DNA of 64,000 bases from Prorocentrum cordatum. Lineage: Eukaryota > Sar > Dinophyceae > Prorocentrales > Prorocentraceae. Below the pieces are notes generated by a model. That model saw nothing but the letters and a program-made list of their open reading frames with translations, was not told the origin of the DNA and searched no databases. A program made the position numbers and the translations under genes. Location: positions 284,976 to 348,975 of the forward strand of contig CAUYUJ010006291.1 of assembly GCA_963575745.1 (NCBI GenBank), in the 5' to 3' direction. Below are positions 10,710-20,186 of this stretch, in pieces; positions within the stretch are counted from its first letter, which is position 1; the number at the start of each line of letters is the position of its first letter.

Positions 10710-10937
10710 AAGAGGTATTGTTCTGTTGGGAGCATCCTGCCGCTTCTCCTCGGCCTCGGCCTCCTGCTGTTCTGCAGGGCCGCGCTCCTGGGCCGCCGCA
10801 GAACGCCGCAGAACGCCGTGCGCCGGCTCCGTGGGCCGCTCGAGACCCCCGCTGCTCGCCTGGCCTCCTTGGCCGTGCGCTCCGCTGGTTCTCCGCCTCG
10901 CCTTTGGTCAGCACCTGGCACGCGGCTGAGAGGAAGA

Positions 10938-11125
10938 AGGCGAAAACGCAATAAGCATAAACTTGGCGCTCCGCGCGGACTTCTTGGATCCGCGCTGGGC
11001 CCCCCCCCCCCGGCGGCGCCTCCTTCGCCGCCCCTGGCGCGCAACGTGCGCCAGGGTGAGGGTCCAGCGCAGATCCAAGAGATCCGCGCGGAGCGCCAAA
11101 AGTCAATGATTATGGCGCTTTCTCT
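10938..11125. mobile_element. foldback element with about 60-bp arms inside Copia-2
   Basis: The core arms TGGCGCTCCGCGCGGA (starting 10964) and their reverse complement (ending 11098) pair over 35 bp with three mismatches. A weaker match (about 16 of 23) extends the arms outward. The loop holds a run of C and GCGCC words. It separates the two halves of the Copia-2 integrase. No open frame belongs to it. Confidence 0.7.
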
Positions 11126-11164
11126 TTTTCTGGAAGAGGAAGTAGCAAGCCCTCCGCGGGCCAT

Positions 11165-11640
11165 CCTGGGCGAGTGAGCTCGGCCACAGCCCCTTCGGAT
11201 GGGGGCCAGAGAGGTCAACGCTCACTTGGCCTTCCGGCCGAGTCGAAGGATCGAGGCGATCATGCGGGCGCACCCGCCTGGCGGCAGGCCTGCACTCGCG
11301 GCACTCCGCCATGAAAGTCGGATGTCCCTCGGCTCGGTGTTTCGCTAGCTCCACCAGCGAGACTGTGGCCCTGATCGCCTGGGCAACCATGGCGCGACCT
11401 CACGCCAAGCGCACGGCAGCCCGGAGCTGCCGCAGCACCTCCGCATCGTCCTCCGCAATGTAGATGGTGCCCTCCACGCTCTGCAATACCAAACTCCTGT
11501 GGTCTGGCAGGCGCAGCACGCAAGCTTCGGGCGTCTACTCGAGCCCAGCCCGCACTCCTCGTTGTAGATCCCTAGCCGGAAGAGCGGCTGGAGGGGCATC
11601 GGACTCAACGTACACCACGTCGTCCTCTCCCATTCTGGCC
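11165..11640 (-). pseudogene. Copia-2 integrase zinc-binding domain and first catalytic Asp
   Basis: Reading leftward: LRLPDHRSLVLQ is a pre-integrase segment, LAKHRAEGHPTFMAECRECR is the H-x-H/C-x2-C zinc-binding motif near 11330-11290, and EGQVSVDLSGPHPKGLW has the first catalytic Asp near 11210. The frame changes near 11260 and has stops near 11400 and 11530. Coding before 11640 joins in frame to protease coding beyond 12795 if the 11647-12795 insertion and one target copy are left out. Confidence 0.82.
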
Positions 11641-11646
11641 TTCATG

Positions 11647-12795
11647 GAGCTTGTTTTTTCTTTGCTCGGACCCGTAACGCCCTTTACGGGCGGGGGGGTC
11701 CCCCCCCACCCCCCCCGTAACGGTAACGAGCGTACGGGGACGGGGGTGCGGACCCCCCCTCCGTCCAGGCAGGCATGCTGTGACGCTCACATGTGTGCTC
11801 AGGTTCGAGGTTCGAGGTGCGAACCTCGGCGCAAACTCAAAATGGGTCCACGGGGCCCGACTGGGGCTCAGACGCACCAGTTTCCCGAGCCGCGTCCAGC
11901 CGCGGCGACGACGAAGGCCCTCGAGGGCCAGGATGCCTCGATCCTCGAGGTTCGAGGTTCGCATCCCTCGGCGCGAACCTTTCAACGGGTTCCGGCCTGG
12001 CCATTCCACCTCCTTTGCCTTGCTTCTGCACTCCCTCCAGTGCTCGTGCCCTCCACCTCGTCTCACCTCCTGGGGGGAGGGGGGAGCGAGGCAGAGGGAG
12101 GAGGAGGAGGATGAGGAGGACGAGGAGGACGAGGAGGGTTGGAACAGGATCGGAGGAGGAGGAGGTGATGGGGGATCGGAGGAGGAGGGGGATAACAGGA
12201 GGTGATGTGGTATACACAGGCGCCACGGTTCACACTCCCATGATGTACACAGTCTCAATGGAGTACACAGGCGCTGTGGGCTCAACAGGTCCGAGCGCTT
12301 TTTGAACCAGAAAAACGAAGATTCACAAGCAGCTCACATAATGAAAGGGCCACGGTTGGGCCCCGAGCGATCTTCTGGACTTTCGCTCCGCCGGTACCTT
12401 ACAGGTGTACACAAGCTTTGTGGTGTTCGCTGGCATTCTGGTGCAAACACGGGGCGTTGAAACAGCAGCTGTGGTGCACGCGGGCGCCGTGGTGTGCACC
12501 AACAGTGGGATGTACAAGGGCGCTGTGGTGCACCCGCCTGTCATGATGTGCTGCAGCTGTGGTGTACAAAGGCATCGCGGTGTACAGAGCCTTTGTAGTG
12601 TGCACAGGCACGGTCGGCTTCGACGACGACGACAGCGGCGACGACGACGACGACGAAGCCTACCGTGCCGACAGTTGTGCTGGTAATAAGTACCAGGGCC
12701 CGTGCGAGGGCCCCGCCGCGCGTTACCGTTACCCCCAACTTGGGGCCGGACCCCCCTCCGTAACGGGCGTTACCCCCCCCCAATAAAAAAACAAA
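11647..12795. mobile_element. 1149-bp terminal-inverted-repeat element, non-autonomous
   Basis: Both ends carry the same inverted pattern of about 80 bp: TTGTTTTTT, then GTAACGCC(C)nTTACGG, a GGGGGGTCC block and GTAACGGTAACG (11651-11737 and 12716-12794). It is flanked by the 6-bp direct repeat TTCATG (11641-11646 and 12796-12801), and Copia-2 coding reads on across the site in frame without it. The interior has GAGGAGGA tracts, GGTTCGAGGTTCG repeats and TGTACAC(A)GGCGC repeats at 12210-12620. No transposase frame is seen, so it needs one in trans. Confidence 0.85.
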
Positions 12796-12940
12796 TTCAT
12801 GTTGCCCGTCGCAGTCTGGAGATCGACGCGCCGCGCCTCGACCCCAGGGCCCGTCCCCACAGGGATCGAGCGCAGCTCGCGCGTGGCGCCAGTGCCGGCG
12901 AGCGGCACTCGCTTGCCGCTAACTTTCACCAAGCGCGCCA
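12796..12940 (-). pseudogene. Copia-2 protease remnant
   Basis: The frame has PLAGTGATRELRSIP and then ARRVDLQTATGNM, matching the copia protease pattern with D-(S/T)-G-A. The catalytic Asp codon GAC is GGC (Gly) here, at about 12895-12897, so the active site is lost. The TATGNM segment ends at the 11647-12795 insertion and continues beyond it. Confidence 0.75.
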
Positions 12941-14207
12941 CGGCCCACTGCCGCGCGCGGGCCTGCCGCTGGAGCTGTCGCTCTCGCCCATCCGTCCAGC
13001 GACACAGGGCCCATGTCCACGGACGCGACGGCCAGCGCGGCGCCAGGCGATCCCCCGCCTGCCAGAGCCTTGATCGTCGCAGCCGCCACGGCCTCAAGCT
13101 GACCCGCCTGCGCCGCAGGCTGCGTCTGCGCGCCGGCGCCGCGTGGGTCCGAAGCCGAGGCAGAACAACCTCCAGGTTTCACGGCAACTTCTGCTGTCTT
13201 GGCCGCCGCCTCGCGCTTCGGGCGCGTGCAGGCGTCCTCGGGGTGTTCCTTGCTTCCGCAGTTCAAGCATTTCCACTCGTTGGTTTGCAGCTTACGGTGC
13301 GCCCACGTGCGCGCGCCGCCCTGCTTGCGGCCCGCATCGGACTCGAAGAACTTACAACACTTCGGTTGCTCCGAGCCCTTGGCCGTCCCCTTCGCTTTGG
13401 CCTTCGCCTTGGGATCGGCCTTAACCTGAGCCTCGCTGGTCGCCATGCGCTTCCTCACCGTCTTGACCGTGGGCGCGGGCTCCTGGCCGTGGACCTCACG
13501 AGCCTCGGCGCTCAGGTAACGCCGAAACTCGTCCCCCTGGGCCTGATTGCAGCACGAAGTCCCTGACAACCCATGCAGGGGGGGCCCATGCCAAGAAACA
13601 CCCTGCTCGCCTCCAGAGTGCCCTGGGTTTCTTGGGTTTCGATGGTTTTGCGATGGAAGGCGTGACGCTCCCACGCCAAGAATCGAGCGTCCTGAGGTCT
13701 CAGGGTTGGATTTCTCGTGGACGGCTTCTTGTGGAGGGACCACTACTGTACTGGAAGGCCCCGTCGATTTCCGACATGCGGCACACCATGCCTCTTCAAC
13801 GTCGAAAGCTGCACCGTGGAGTCGGGGGCTGCCATCCCCAACCTCTGCATCCGGGTGGGGTCGGATTTCCACTCTGGAGGTTCTCGTACACGTCTGCGAC
13901 CTGGTCGAACGCCTGCTGGCCTCTTCTCTCCACCGCCTTCAGCGTGGCCTCCCAGTCCTTCAGCGTTCCTGTCCCAGCCTCGACCATCGCCGCGAAGAGG
14001 ATGTCGGCCACCGCGGTCTGTCGGGTCGCCGAGCACTGCTTCCTGATATGCTCACCGGCAGCGCATGCCACAGCACAGGCCAGCACACAGGCACAAAGAC
14101 GCAGCACAAGCCAGAGACGCAGCTCAACGATCCTCAGTTCGGCCGGCATCATGTGCGCAGCTGGCCTGATGAGAGGCCTCCTGAGGGGGCCGCGCAACAC
14201 TCTTCGT
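12941..14207 (-). pseudogene. gag: Copia-2 gag, middle part with zinc fingers
   Basis: The main frame (13872 to 12919) has QPKCCKFFESDAGRKQG...TWAH near 13360-13300, a CCCH-like finger that has lost Cys residues, and then KCLNCGSKEHPEDAC near 13275-13230, an intact CCHC knuckle. It is followed by Lys/Ala-rich coding. The upstream frame (14245-13796) has a helical stretch (CSATRQTAVADILFAAMVEAG, KDWEATLKAVERRGQQAFDQV, VYENL) of the Gag type. The two frames meet near 13850 with a shift. Gag would bind and package element RNA. Confidence 0.75.
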
Positions 14208-14351
14208 CGAGCGCGTTCCACTGCTCGCAAAGTAACTACTCGCAAATAGCCTGGATCCCCCGCGGGGGAACTACGATAAATCTCATCGAAGCGAGCCTAT
14301 GTTTTTCGGACGTGTGCGAGTAGGCACTTTGCGAGTAGTGGAACGCGCTCG
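14208..14351. mobile_element. 144-bp foldback element in Copia-2 gag
   Basis: The arms share CGAGCGCGTTCCACT, CTCGCAAAGT and CTACTCGCA (14208-14246 and the reverse complement of 14312-14351), with four or five mismatches over 38 bp. The loop contains GATCCCCCGCGGGGGAA. It interrupts Gag coding. It resembles the MITE-like foldback elements elsewhere in this window but shares no sequence with them. Confidence 0.7.
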
Positions 14352-14934
14352 GCGAACTCTTCCGCCTTGGCCCAGAAGGCCTCCACTGCAGGATGAAGTC
14401 CGCCGATCCTGATGCGGGCCCGTTGGAGCCAGTCCTCGACCGTCGATGCCTTACCGACGCCCTTACCCACTCGAGCGTCGGCACGGTGGTGTCCCTCAGA
14501 CGCACCAGCGCCGCCGTCAGCGTGCCAGCCCTGTCACCTGGCAGCTCTCCTCCCTCCGCGCCTCCTGTGCCGAAAGAGGGGGGGGGGGGGCGGCGGCGGC
14601 GGCCCTCCTCCAGGGTGTCCCAGGGGCCCGCAGGGGCCAAAGTTGCTAGGCAGTCCTCCTGGACCGACTGCTCCTGCTCCGCCTGCCCCTCCTGGGGTTC
14701 CTCCTCCTGGCTGGCTTCCTCCAGGCGGGCTTCCTCCTCCTCCAGACGCCCTGGCTGCCACATCTAGGGAACTGGCCCCAGTGCCCAGCCTGCAAGGCCC
14801 AGTCCTGGAGGCCCCACTGCTGCTGGCGCTGCTGCTGCTGCTGCGGGCGCTGCTGGGGGCTGCTCGGACGGCGGGCCTTGCTCCGAAGCTTGCGCCCGGC
14901 CCTCGCCGGCCTGCTGCAGCCCTTCCAGCACCTT
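14352..14934 (-). pseudogene. gag: Copia-2 gag, part left of the 17.7-kb insertion
   Basis: Read on the - strand, coding starts at the insertion edge (KVLEGLQQAGEGRAQ), is Pro/Ala/Gln-rich, and continues with LEEEEARLEEASQEEE, GDRAGTLTAALVRLRDTTVP and TLEWVRASV, a Gag-like helical region. A G/C homopolymer at 14580-14592 and a stop at 14765 show decay. Its right-hand continuation is at 32674-33336. Confidence 0.6.
14930..14934. other. target-site duplication (left copy) of the 17.7-kb element
   Basis: ACCTT here and ACCTT at 32674-32678 directly border the two terminal inverted repeats. Confidence 0.8.
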
Positions 14935-15041
14935 TCATAGGGGCAGGGACCCGGTCCAGAAATAACCCGGGCCAGGCGCGGATGTCATTAACAGTTTATA
15001 TGTGGGTTTGGCTTTTTTTCGCCGTGCCCACTTGCCTTGAT
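14935..15041 (+). repeat. left 107-bp terminal inverted repeat
   Basis: Begins TCATAGGGGCAGGGACC, contains GGTCCAGAAATAACC and a T7 run before CGCCGTGCCCACTTGCC, and ends TTGAT. Pairs with 32567-32673. Confidence 0.88.
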
Positions 15042-15179
15042 GAGGTTATAGGTGGGGGTAGAGCCCCGCTACCAGGAAATCGGTGGGGGGTGGGCAAAGA
15101 GGATTGCGCTCGCACAAGAGCGCGCAGCTCGGACTGCGCACGCGCTCCATTACAAGGAGCGCTGCGTTTGAATAGCTCT

Positions 15180-15690
15180 AGACCCGCGGTGGCAGGAGGA
15201 GGAGGCAGGAGAAGGAGGAGCAGGAGGAGAAGGAAGGGCATAGAGCTGATGAGGATGAGGGTGAGTAGGGGAGGAGGGCAAACGAATGGGGGGAATGATG
15301 GGAAGGATGGGTGGGTCGGCGGAGGGGGGAGGGGGAAGAGGAGGACGTGGAGCAGGAAAAACGGGGAGAGATAACAAAGAGGAGGAGGCAGAGGGGGGAG
15401 GCTGGAGGATGAGGAGGGGTAAGGAGAACCGAACTAGGAGGAGGAGCATGGGGGATAATGAAGAGGAAGGGCAGGATATTCAGGGATAGAAGGAGGAGGT
15501 CAACGAGCGAACGAGGAGCGATAGTCAAGGGGAGGACGACGATCAGGATAGAGGGAGGAAAGCAATGACGCGCAGGGGATGCGGTCGAGGGGGTGAGGAG
15601 GGGAGCGAACAGTCAAGGAAAAAACTGGAAAAAGGGAGGAGTGAAGGAGTGATGGACGAGGAGGTAGAGGGCGGTTGCGAGTAGGGATGA
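15180..15690 (+). repeat. purine-rich GGAGGA tract
   Basis: Irregular GAGGA/GGAGG repeats on the + strand over about 500 bp, with very few pyrimidines from 15180 to 15490. The open frames across it are low-complexity shadows. Confidence 0.6.
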
Positions 15691-16504
15691 CGAAAAAGGC
15701 AGACAAGACCCGCGGCCATCTTTCTAACATGAGGAATGCCGAATAAGGAGCGCAATGCCCTTCCTGGCCACGGCAAAACCTGAGCGCGAACAGGTTCCCA
15801 ACCGTAGATCTACAGAACGGCCCGACAACCATAGGCCCTCCTGGGCCCGCAGTGGTCCCTATGTCAGCGTTTAGTCTGCACGGCCAGAGTCATTCTTAAC
15901 GGGGCCTCCGCTGCGACGCATCGCTCATGTCTGACGTGAGGTTGGCTGCGGACTACGGGCAAACCCAGGAGTGACAGAAGGGAACGCCGAGGTGCAACGG
16001 GCCCCGACTCGAGACCCAAAGTTGTCCTTATTCCAGCGCGATGGCTGCTGTGTTGGCGTTGGCGGGCTGGCGCAAGCCTATCGGAAGATAACCAGAACGT
16101 CCCCGAACTCGCCTTCGGGGGGCTTCGCGGGCCACGACCTATCCCCCCTCCGTTTTGTTTGCCCCTTGGGGCCGAGGGGTGTGGGCATGGGCAGAAGTGA
16201 ACGGGAGGGCATCGGCGGGGGGTCGGGAGTGGGGGCGCATTGAGCACCCTCGAAAAAAAATTGCGTTGCACGATCGGCCAGGCCACCGAAGACCCCCGCG
16301 GGCGAGGCTTGTGCCCTCGGTGCCGAGTCGTCGGGAGAAGGGATGTTTTCAAGTTGAGTCGAGGGCGCGTCGGGCGCACTCCTCGCCTCGCAGTCCAGCT
16401 CGGCACCTCCGAGTCACTTGATGACGATGGAGGCGTCGAACGCGTCCTCGGGGAGGGTGGCAGAGGGATGCCGAGGACCGCCCGCCTCCATGCGGGCCAG
16501 AGGT

Positions 16505-17015
16505 GTGGGTTCTCAGTGTTGTGTAGGGCGTTCGGGGTGTTAGGGTGTTGGGGTTAGGGTGGTAGGGTTAGGGTGGTCTCGGGAGTGTGTCGGGGTTGGT
16601 TCGGGCGGTAGGGGTTAGGGTGGTAGGGTTAGGGTGGTCTCAGGAGTGTGTCGGGACTTGTCGGTGTAGTGCGTTAAGGTTAGAGTGCGGGTGGTACGGT
16701 TGCGGCTAGTTCCGCACGCAGGGCGAGGGCTTTGGCGTCGGGGCCAGGGCGCCAGCGTTAGGGGCGCTATGGTTTGGGTGTTAGGGACGTGGTGATACGG
16801 GTAATGTGTACGGGTTAGTGTCAAGGTGGTATGTTTCGTGTCCTAGTGTTAGACCGCTTAGGTGGAATCGGTCGGGTTAAGGGTTTAAGATTCGGGGTGT
16901 CAGGTGTGGGGTTCGTGCTTAAGGTCGCTGTGCTAGGGACAGGGTTACGAGTCGTGTTTAGGTGATATGGGTTCAAGGGTAAGGTGTCTGGGTGTTCGGG
17001 TTAGGGTTTGAAGCG
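16505..17015 (+). repeat. interstitial telomere-like TTAGGG repeats
   Basis: GGGTTAGGGTGGTAGGGTTAGGGTGG occurs as part of a roughly 62-bp tandem unit (copies near 16552 and 16614, each followed by TCTCnGGAGTGTGTCGGG). Scattered TTAGGG, TTAAGG and TTCGGG words reach to about 17010. Dinoflagellate telomeres are of the TTTAGGG type, so these are degenerate internal copies. Confidence 0.7.
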
Positions 17016-17309
17016 CTGTGACAGTGTGGTACGCAACAGTTATTTGAGCTACGCTTTGTGCTTACGTATGTACTGTTAGGGGTATGCTCAAGGTGGTATG
17101 GTCACGGTGGAGGGGCAGACCAAGATGAGGAGGACGACGAATGCGATGGTGGAGGGAGGCTGGGGAGACAGGACGAGGAGGCGATGGTAACGAGGAGGGC
17201 GAGGGTGAGGATCAGGAGAAGGGCGATGAGGATGGTGAAGGGCGCGTGCACGTTTGCACACAAATCCAACACGTAGTGACTAGCGAACGGTTTCGCCTCC
17301 TGATCTCCT

Positions 17310-20186
17310 TCAGCTGCTGTCCGAGCTCGACGATGAAGACGAAGAGCTCGACCTCGAACTCTTGTCCCCGACGTCGATGCCACCTGCAGCTGCAACAAGG
17401 TCGCCGCCAGCAGCGGCCGCAGGGAGTCCGATGTGCAGCTCGCCGCGCCACTCGTCGTCGGGGCCTCCAGGCACCGCGTAGGGCTCCGTGCTGCTGCTGG
17501 CCAGCCAGTCCCGCACGGACGTCGGCGCGCCCTTGCCCGTCACGATGCGGTGCTTCTTCCACAGCCACTGCACCACCGTGCGGAGGGCGACGAACACCAT
17601 CGCGACGCCATCGCGGTCTCAGGTCTTGCTCCTGGTCTTCTGCAGCAGTTGCTTGGGCACCCCCGCTGGCAGCGCGACGCCGTCGTTCAGGATGTACCTG
17701 GCCGTCGCAGTGCACTTGCGCTGCACGCGGCTGAGCTCGATCCTCAGGGTCTTGTCCTCATCCTTGGGCGGCTTCAGCAAGTCCCACCAGTCGGGGAGCG
17801 TCTTGACAGCGTCCTTGCGAATCAACGCCGCCTCCTCCGTGAACACGTCGCGCTTCCGTTTTATCCCATGCATGTCTTTGATCTGTTTCCTCTTGGCCGC
17901 CAGGGCCATGGCCTCGAACTCTCTGACGTTCTTCTCGTCCAGCATGCCGAGGCACTCAACCACTGGGTCTGTGATCTCCGTCTCCTCTAGCTCCTCTGCC
18001 GTGGGCTGGTGCAAAATGTCGGCGATCAACGCGTCGGTGAACTCCTTCGGGCAATCGGCTGCGAACACGTGCTGCACGAGTGCGACCACGAGGTCGCCCT
18101 TCTTCCTCGCGTGGTGCTCGTCATGGCAAACGGCCAGCACGAGCTTCAACATCGCCGTGGTCAGGTCGATCTTCCGCAGTAGGGCGAACCGCAGGACAGA
18201 CATGGGCCCCGACGTGCACTGCCAGACGATCCGCGGCGGGTCCACATTCGTCACACAGGGCGGGGCAACCTCGGTCTCGAAAACTTGCCAGTCATGGAAA
18301 CTGTACACGAATGTCATAATCGGCTGGGCAGCGTACCGAATCTCGAACGACAGCGGGTCCGCGCTGACCTGATCCATCGGCCATATCCAACAACAGTACT
18401 TAGCTCCACCAACGACGATGCCGATCGTGCCATCTCGAACTGATTGAACTACAGTAGTTGGTACCATGAGCGATGCCAGCGAACCAGTTCTCAGATCGAT
18501 CGCCTCACCACCGACGCTGTCCGCCAGTCCCATCATGTCTGCATGCCGAAGCCACTTTCATGCCGCAACTCCAATCGCACTCTTCTCTGGTGTCTTCGAA
18601 AGCCAACTTGTGCGAGGCAGCATGAGTTCAGACCATTCTGGTGCAAGCCTGTGCCCTTCCTGATGCCGCATGTTCCGACTGGTGACCACCTCGCCCACGC
18701 TGCCAGCAATATCGACGTAGGGGGGCCCCCGCTCTTGCAGCAGCGTGCTTGTGATGCACTGGTGATGCCGCCTTGCAGCGGTAGGGACGTCGCTCAATTG
18801 CCCCATCGTCATCCTCCTCAGCAAGTTGTTCGTATTCTCGATGATGAGGGAGTCGCCGAAAGTACTGAACGCGTCCCATACCATGTCAAACCCATCCTGG
18901 TCGACGCTGGTGGCGTCCAGCGGGCGGTCGAACATCTGCATGATGATCCTGTTGGCGGGCATCTCGATCCACTCCACTTGGCTGAGGATCTCCTTGGCGT
19001 CGTCCCTCGAGTGCTTAGCCTTCTCTAGCCTGAGCGCGGTGGCCCAGTCAGCTCGGAACTTGTTCACAGCCGCAAGCTGGGCCTCCGCGGTGACACCATC
19101 TGCCAGGATTGCCGCAAATGAGCCAGGGTAGGACGCGTAGTGCTCGGACGAGCTGGTACACCTCGTGCCCGCAAGCTCGCACGCGAACTTGGTCGCGACG
19201 GCGCACGTGCTGCGCTGCATGGCAAGCGTCTCGGGCGAGAGCGCGCCGTCGCCTTGCGGGCCCACGAGGACGCCCATCAACCTCAAGGAACGTGGGCCCG
19301 CGAGGGCATTCGTCAGGCTGGACCGCAATGGGGACGTCCACCCGCTAGTCGCCAAGTCTGCGTAGTGCATCCTGTTCTCATCAGCGTTCTTCTTGGTCTC
19401 CGTCACCGTCCCAAAGTGGTACCAGTACGGCTCGACAACTGAGTACAATATAGTCATGTCTTGCTTGAGCTCGCTCGTCAGCAGCTTTGCCCCAAGCGAT
19501 ATGCCGTTGGAGTTCTGCTTGAGCTCGCGCAGCTCCTGTCTGTAGTCCTTCGGGGCTGTGCCCGCTGGGACTCCGTGGAGCATCTCCTCGACGAACTCCT
19601 CCTCGCCCTTGCCGTGGAACAGGATGTGGTAGTACCTGTAGGCCTCTCGCAGCAGGGCCCAATCTGCCATCAAGTCCTTGAGCGCAGCGAAGAGGGAGAA
19701 CCACCTAGCCTTCTTCACGTGTTTGCCTTTCTTCTGCAGCAGCTCGGCCTCGGCGCAAACGCGCATCATATCCTCCATGTCGGCGCGGCTCGTGGGGGAA
19801 GCCATGCCCCTGTCCGATGCGATCTCGTCGGCCGCAGTCTGGAACCACTCGCTGTCGATGGTCGACGTCGAGAGAAACTTAGCGAAGAACTCCTTCCGCG
19901 AAGCGAAGAACTTTGACTCCGACCACGGCCCATACGGAATGTTGCACACGTGCGTCAAGGACAAAATTGACCGCCTCAGCCTCGATGTTTTACCTGCCGC
20001 GCCGAGCACGTCGTTCCAGCACCGATGGTAGATATCCCAGCTCATGAGCACGAGCAGCTTGCGCTTCTGCGCGGCGAAGAACATGGCACTGCGGCCGATG
20101 CTGCACTGGTCCATGCTGGTCACGAGGAGGCGCGGCAGGCCGACGTCAGGGAGCTCTCGATATTGCAGCTCCGTGGCAACGTTCAC
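17310..20186 (-). pseudogene. gene B, last exon (transposase-like), with two in-frame TGA codons
   Basis: A single frame runs 2.88 kb to a TGA at 17310 and is broken only by TGA at 18558-18560 and 17619-17621. Residues 1-300 hold VTSMDQCSIGRSAM, SWDIYHRCWNDVLGAAG, CNIPYGPWSESKFFASRKEF, KKGKHVKKARWFSLFAALKD; later come IENTNNLLRRMTMGQL and, after the first TGA, WPMDQVSADPLSFEIRYAAQP. The end is Ser-rich. Pieces such as Trp-Asp...His...Trp-Asn-Asp look catalytic or structural. Codon bias is uniform across both stops, which suits recent nonsense mutations (CGA to TGA) rather than intron borders. The start is approximate, because no convincing AG acceptor was found at 20150-20190. Confidence 0.7.

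Larger units (their letters stand above)
15042..17309. other. non-coding left arm of the 17.7-kb element
   Basis: From 15180 to about 15690 the + strand is purine-rich (GGAGGA words); 15700-16500 has no gene I can support; 16505-17050 has telomere-like repeats. It would be the 3' flank of gene B. Confidence 0.55.

Noticed and set aside
16505-17015. True chromosome end
   Set aside because: Repeats are degenerate and internal, with gene-bearing DNA on both sides.
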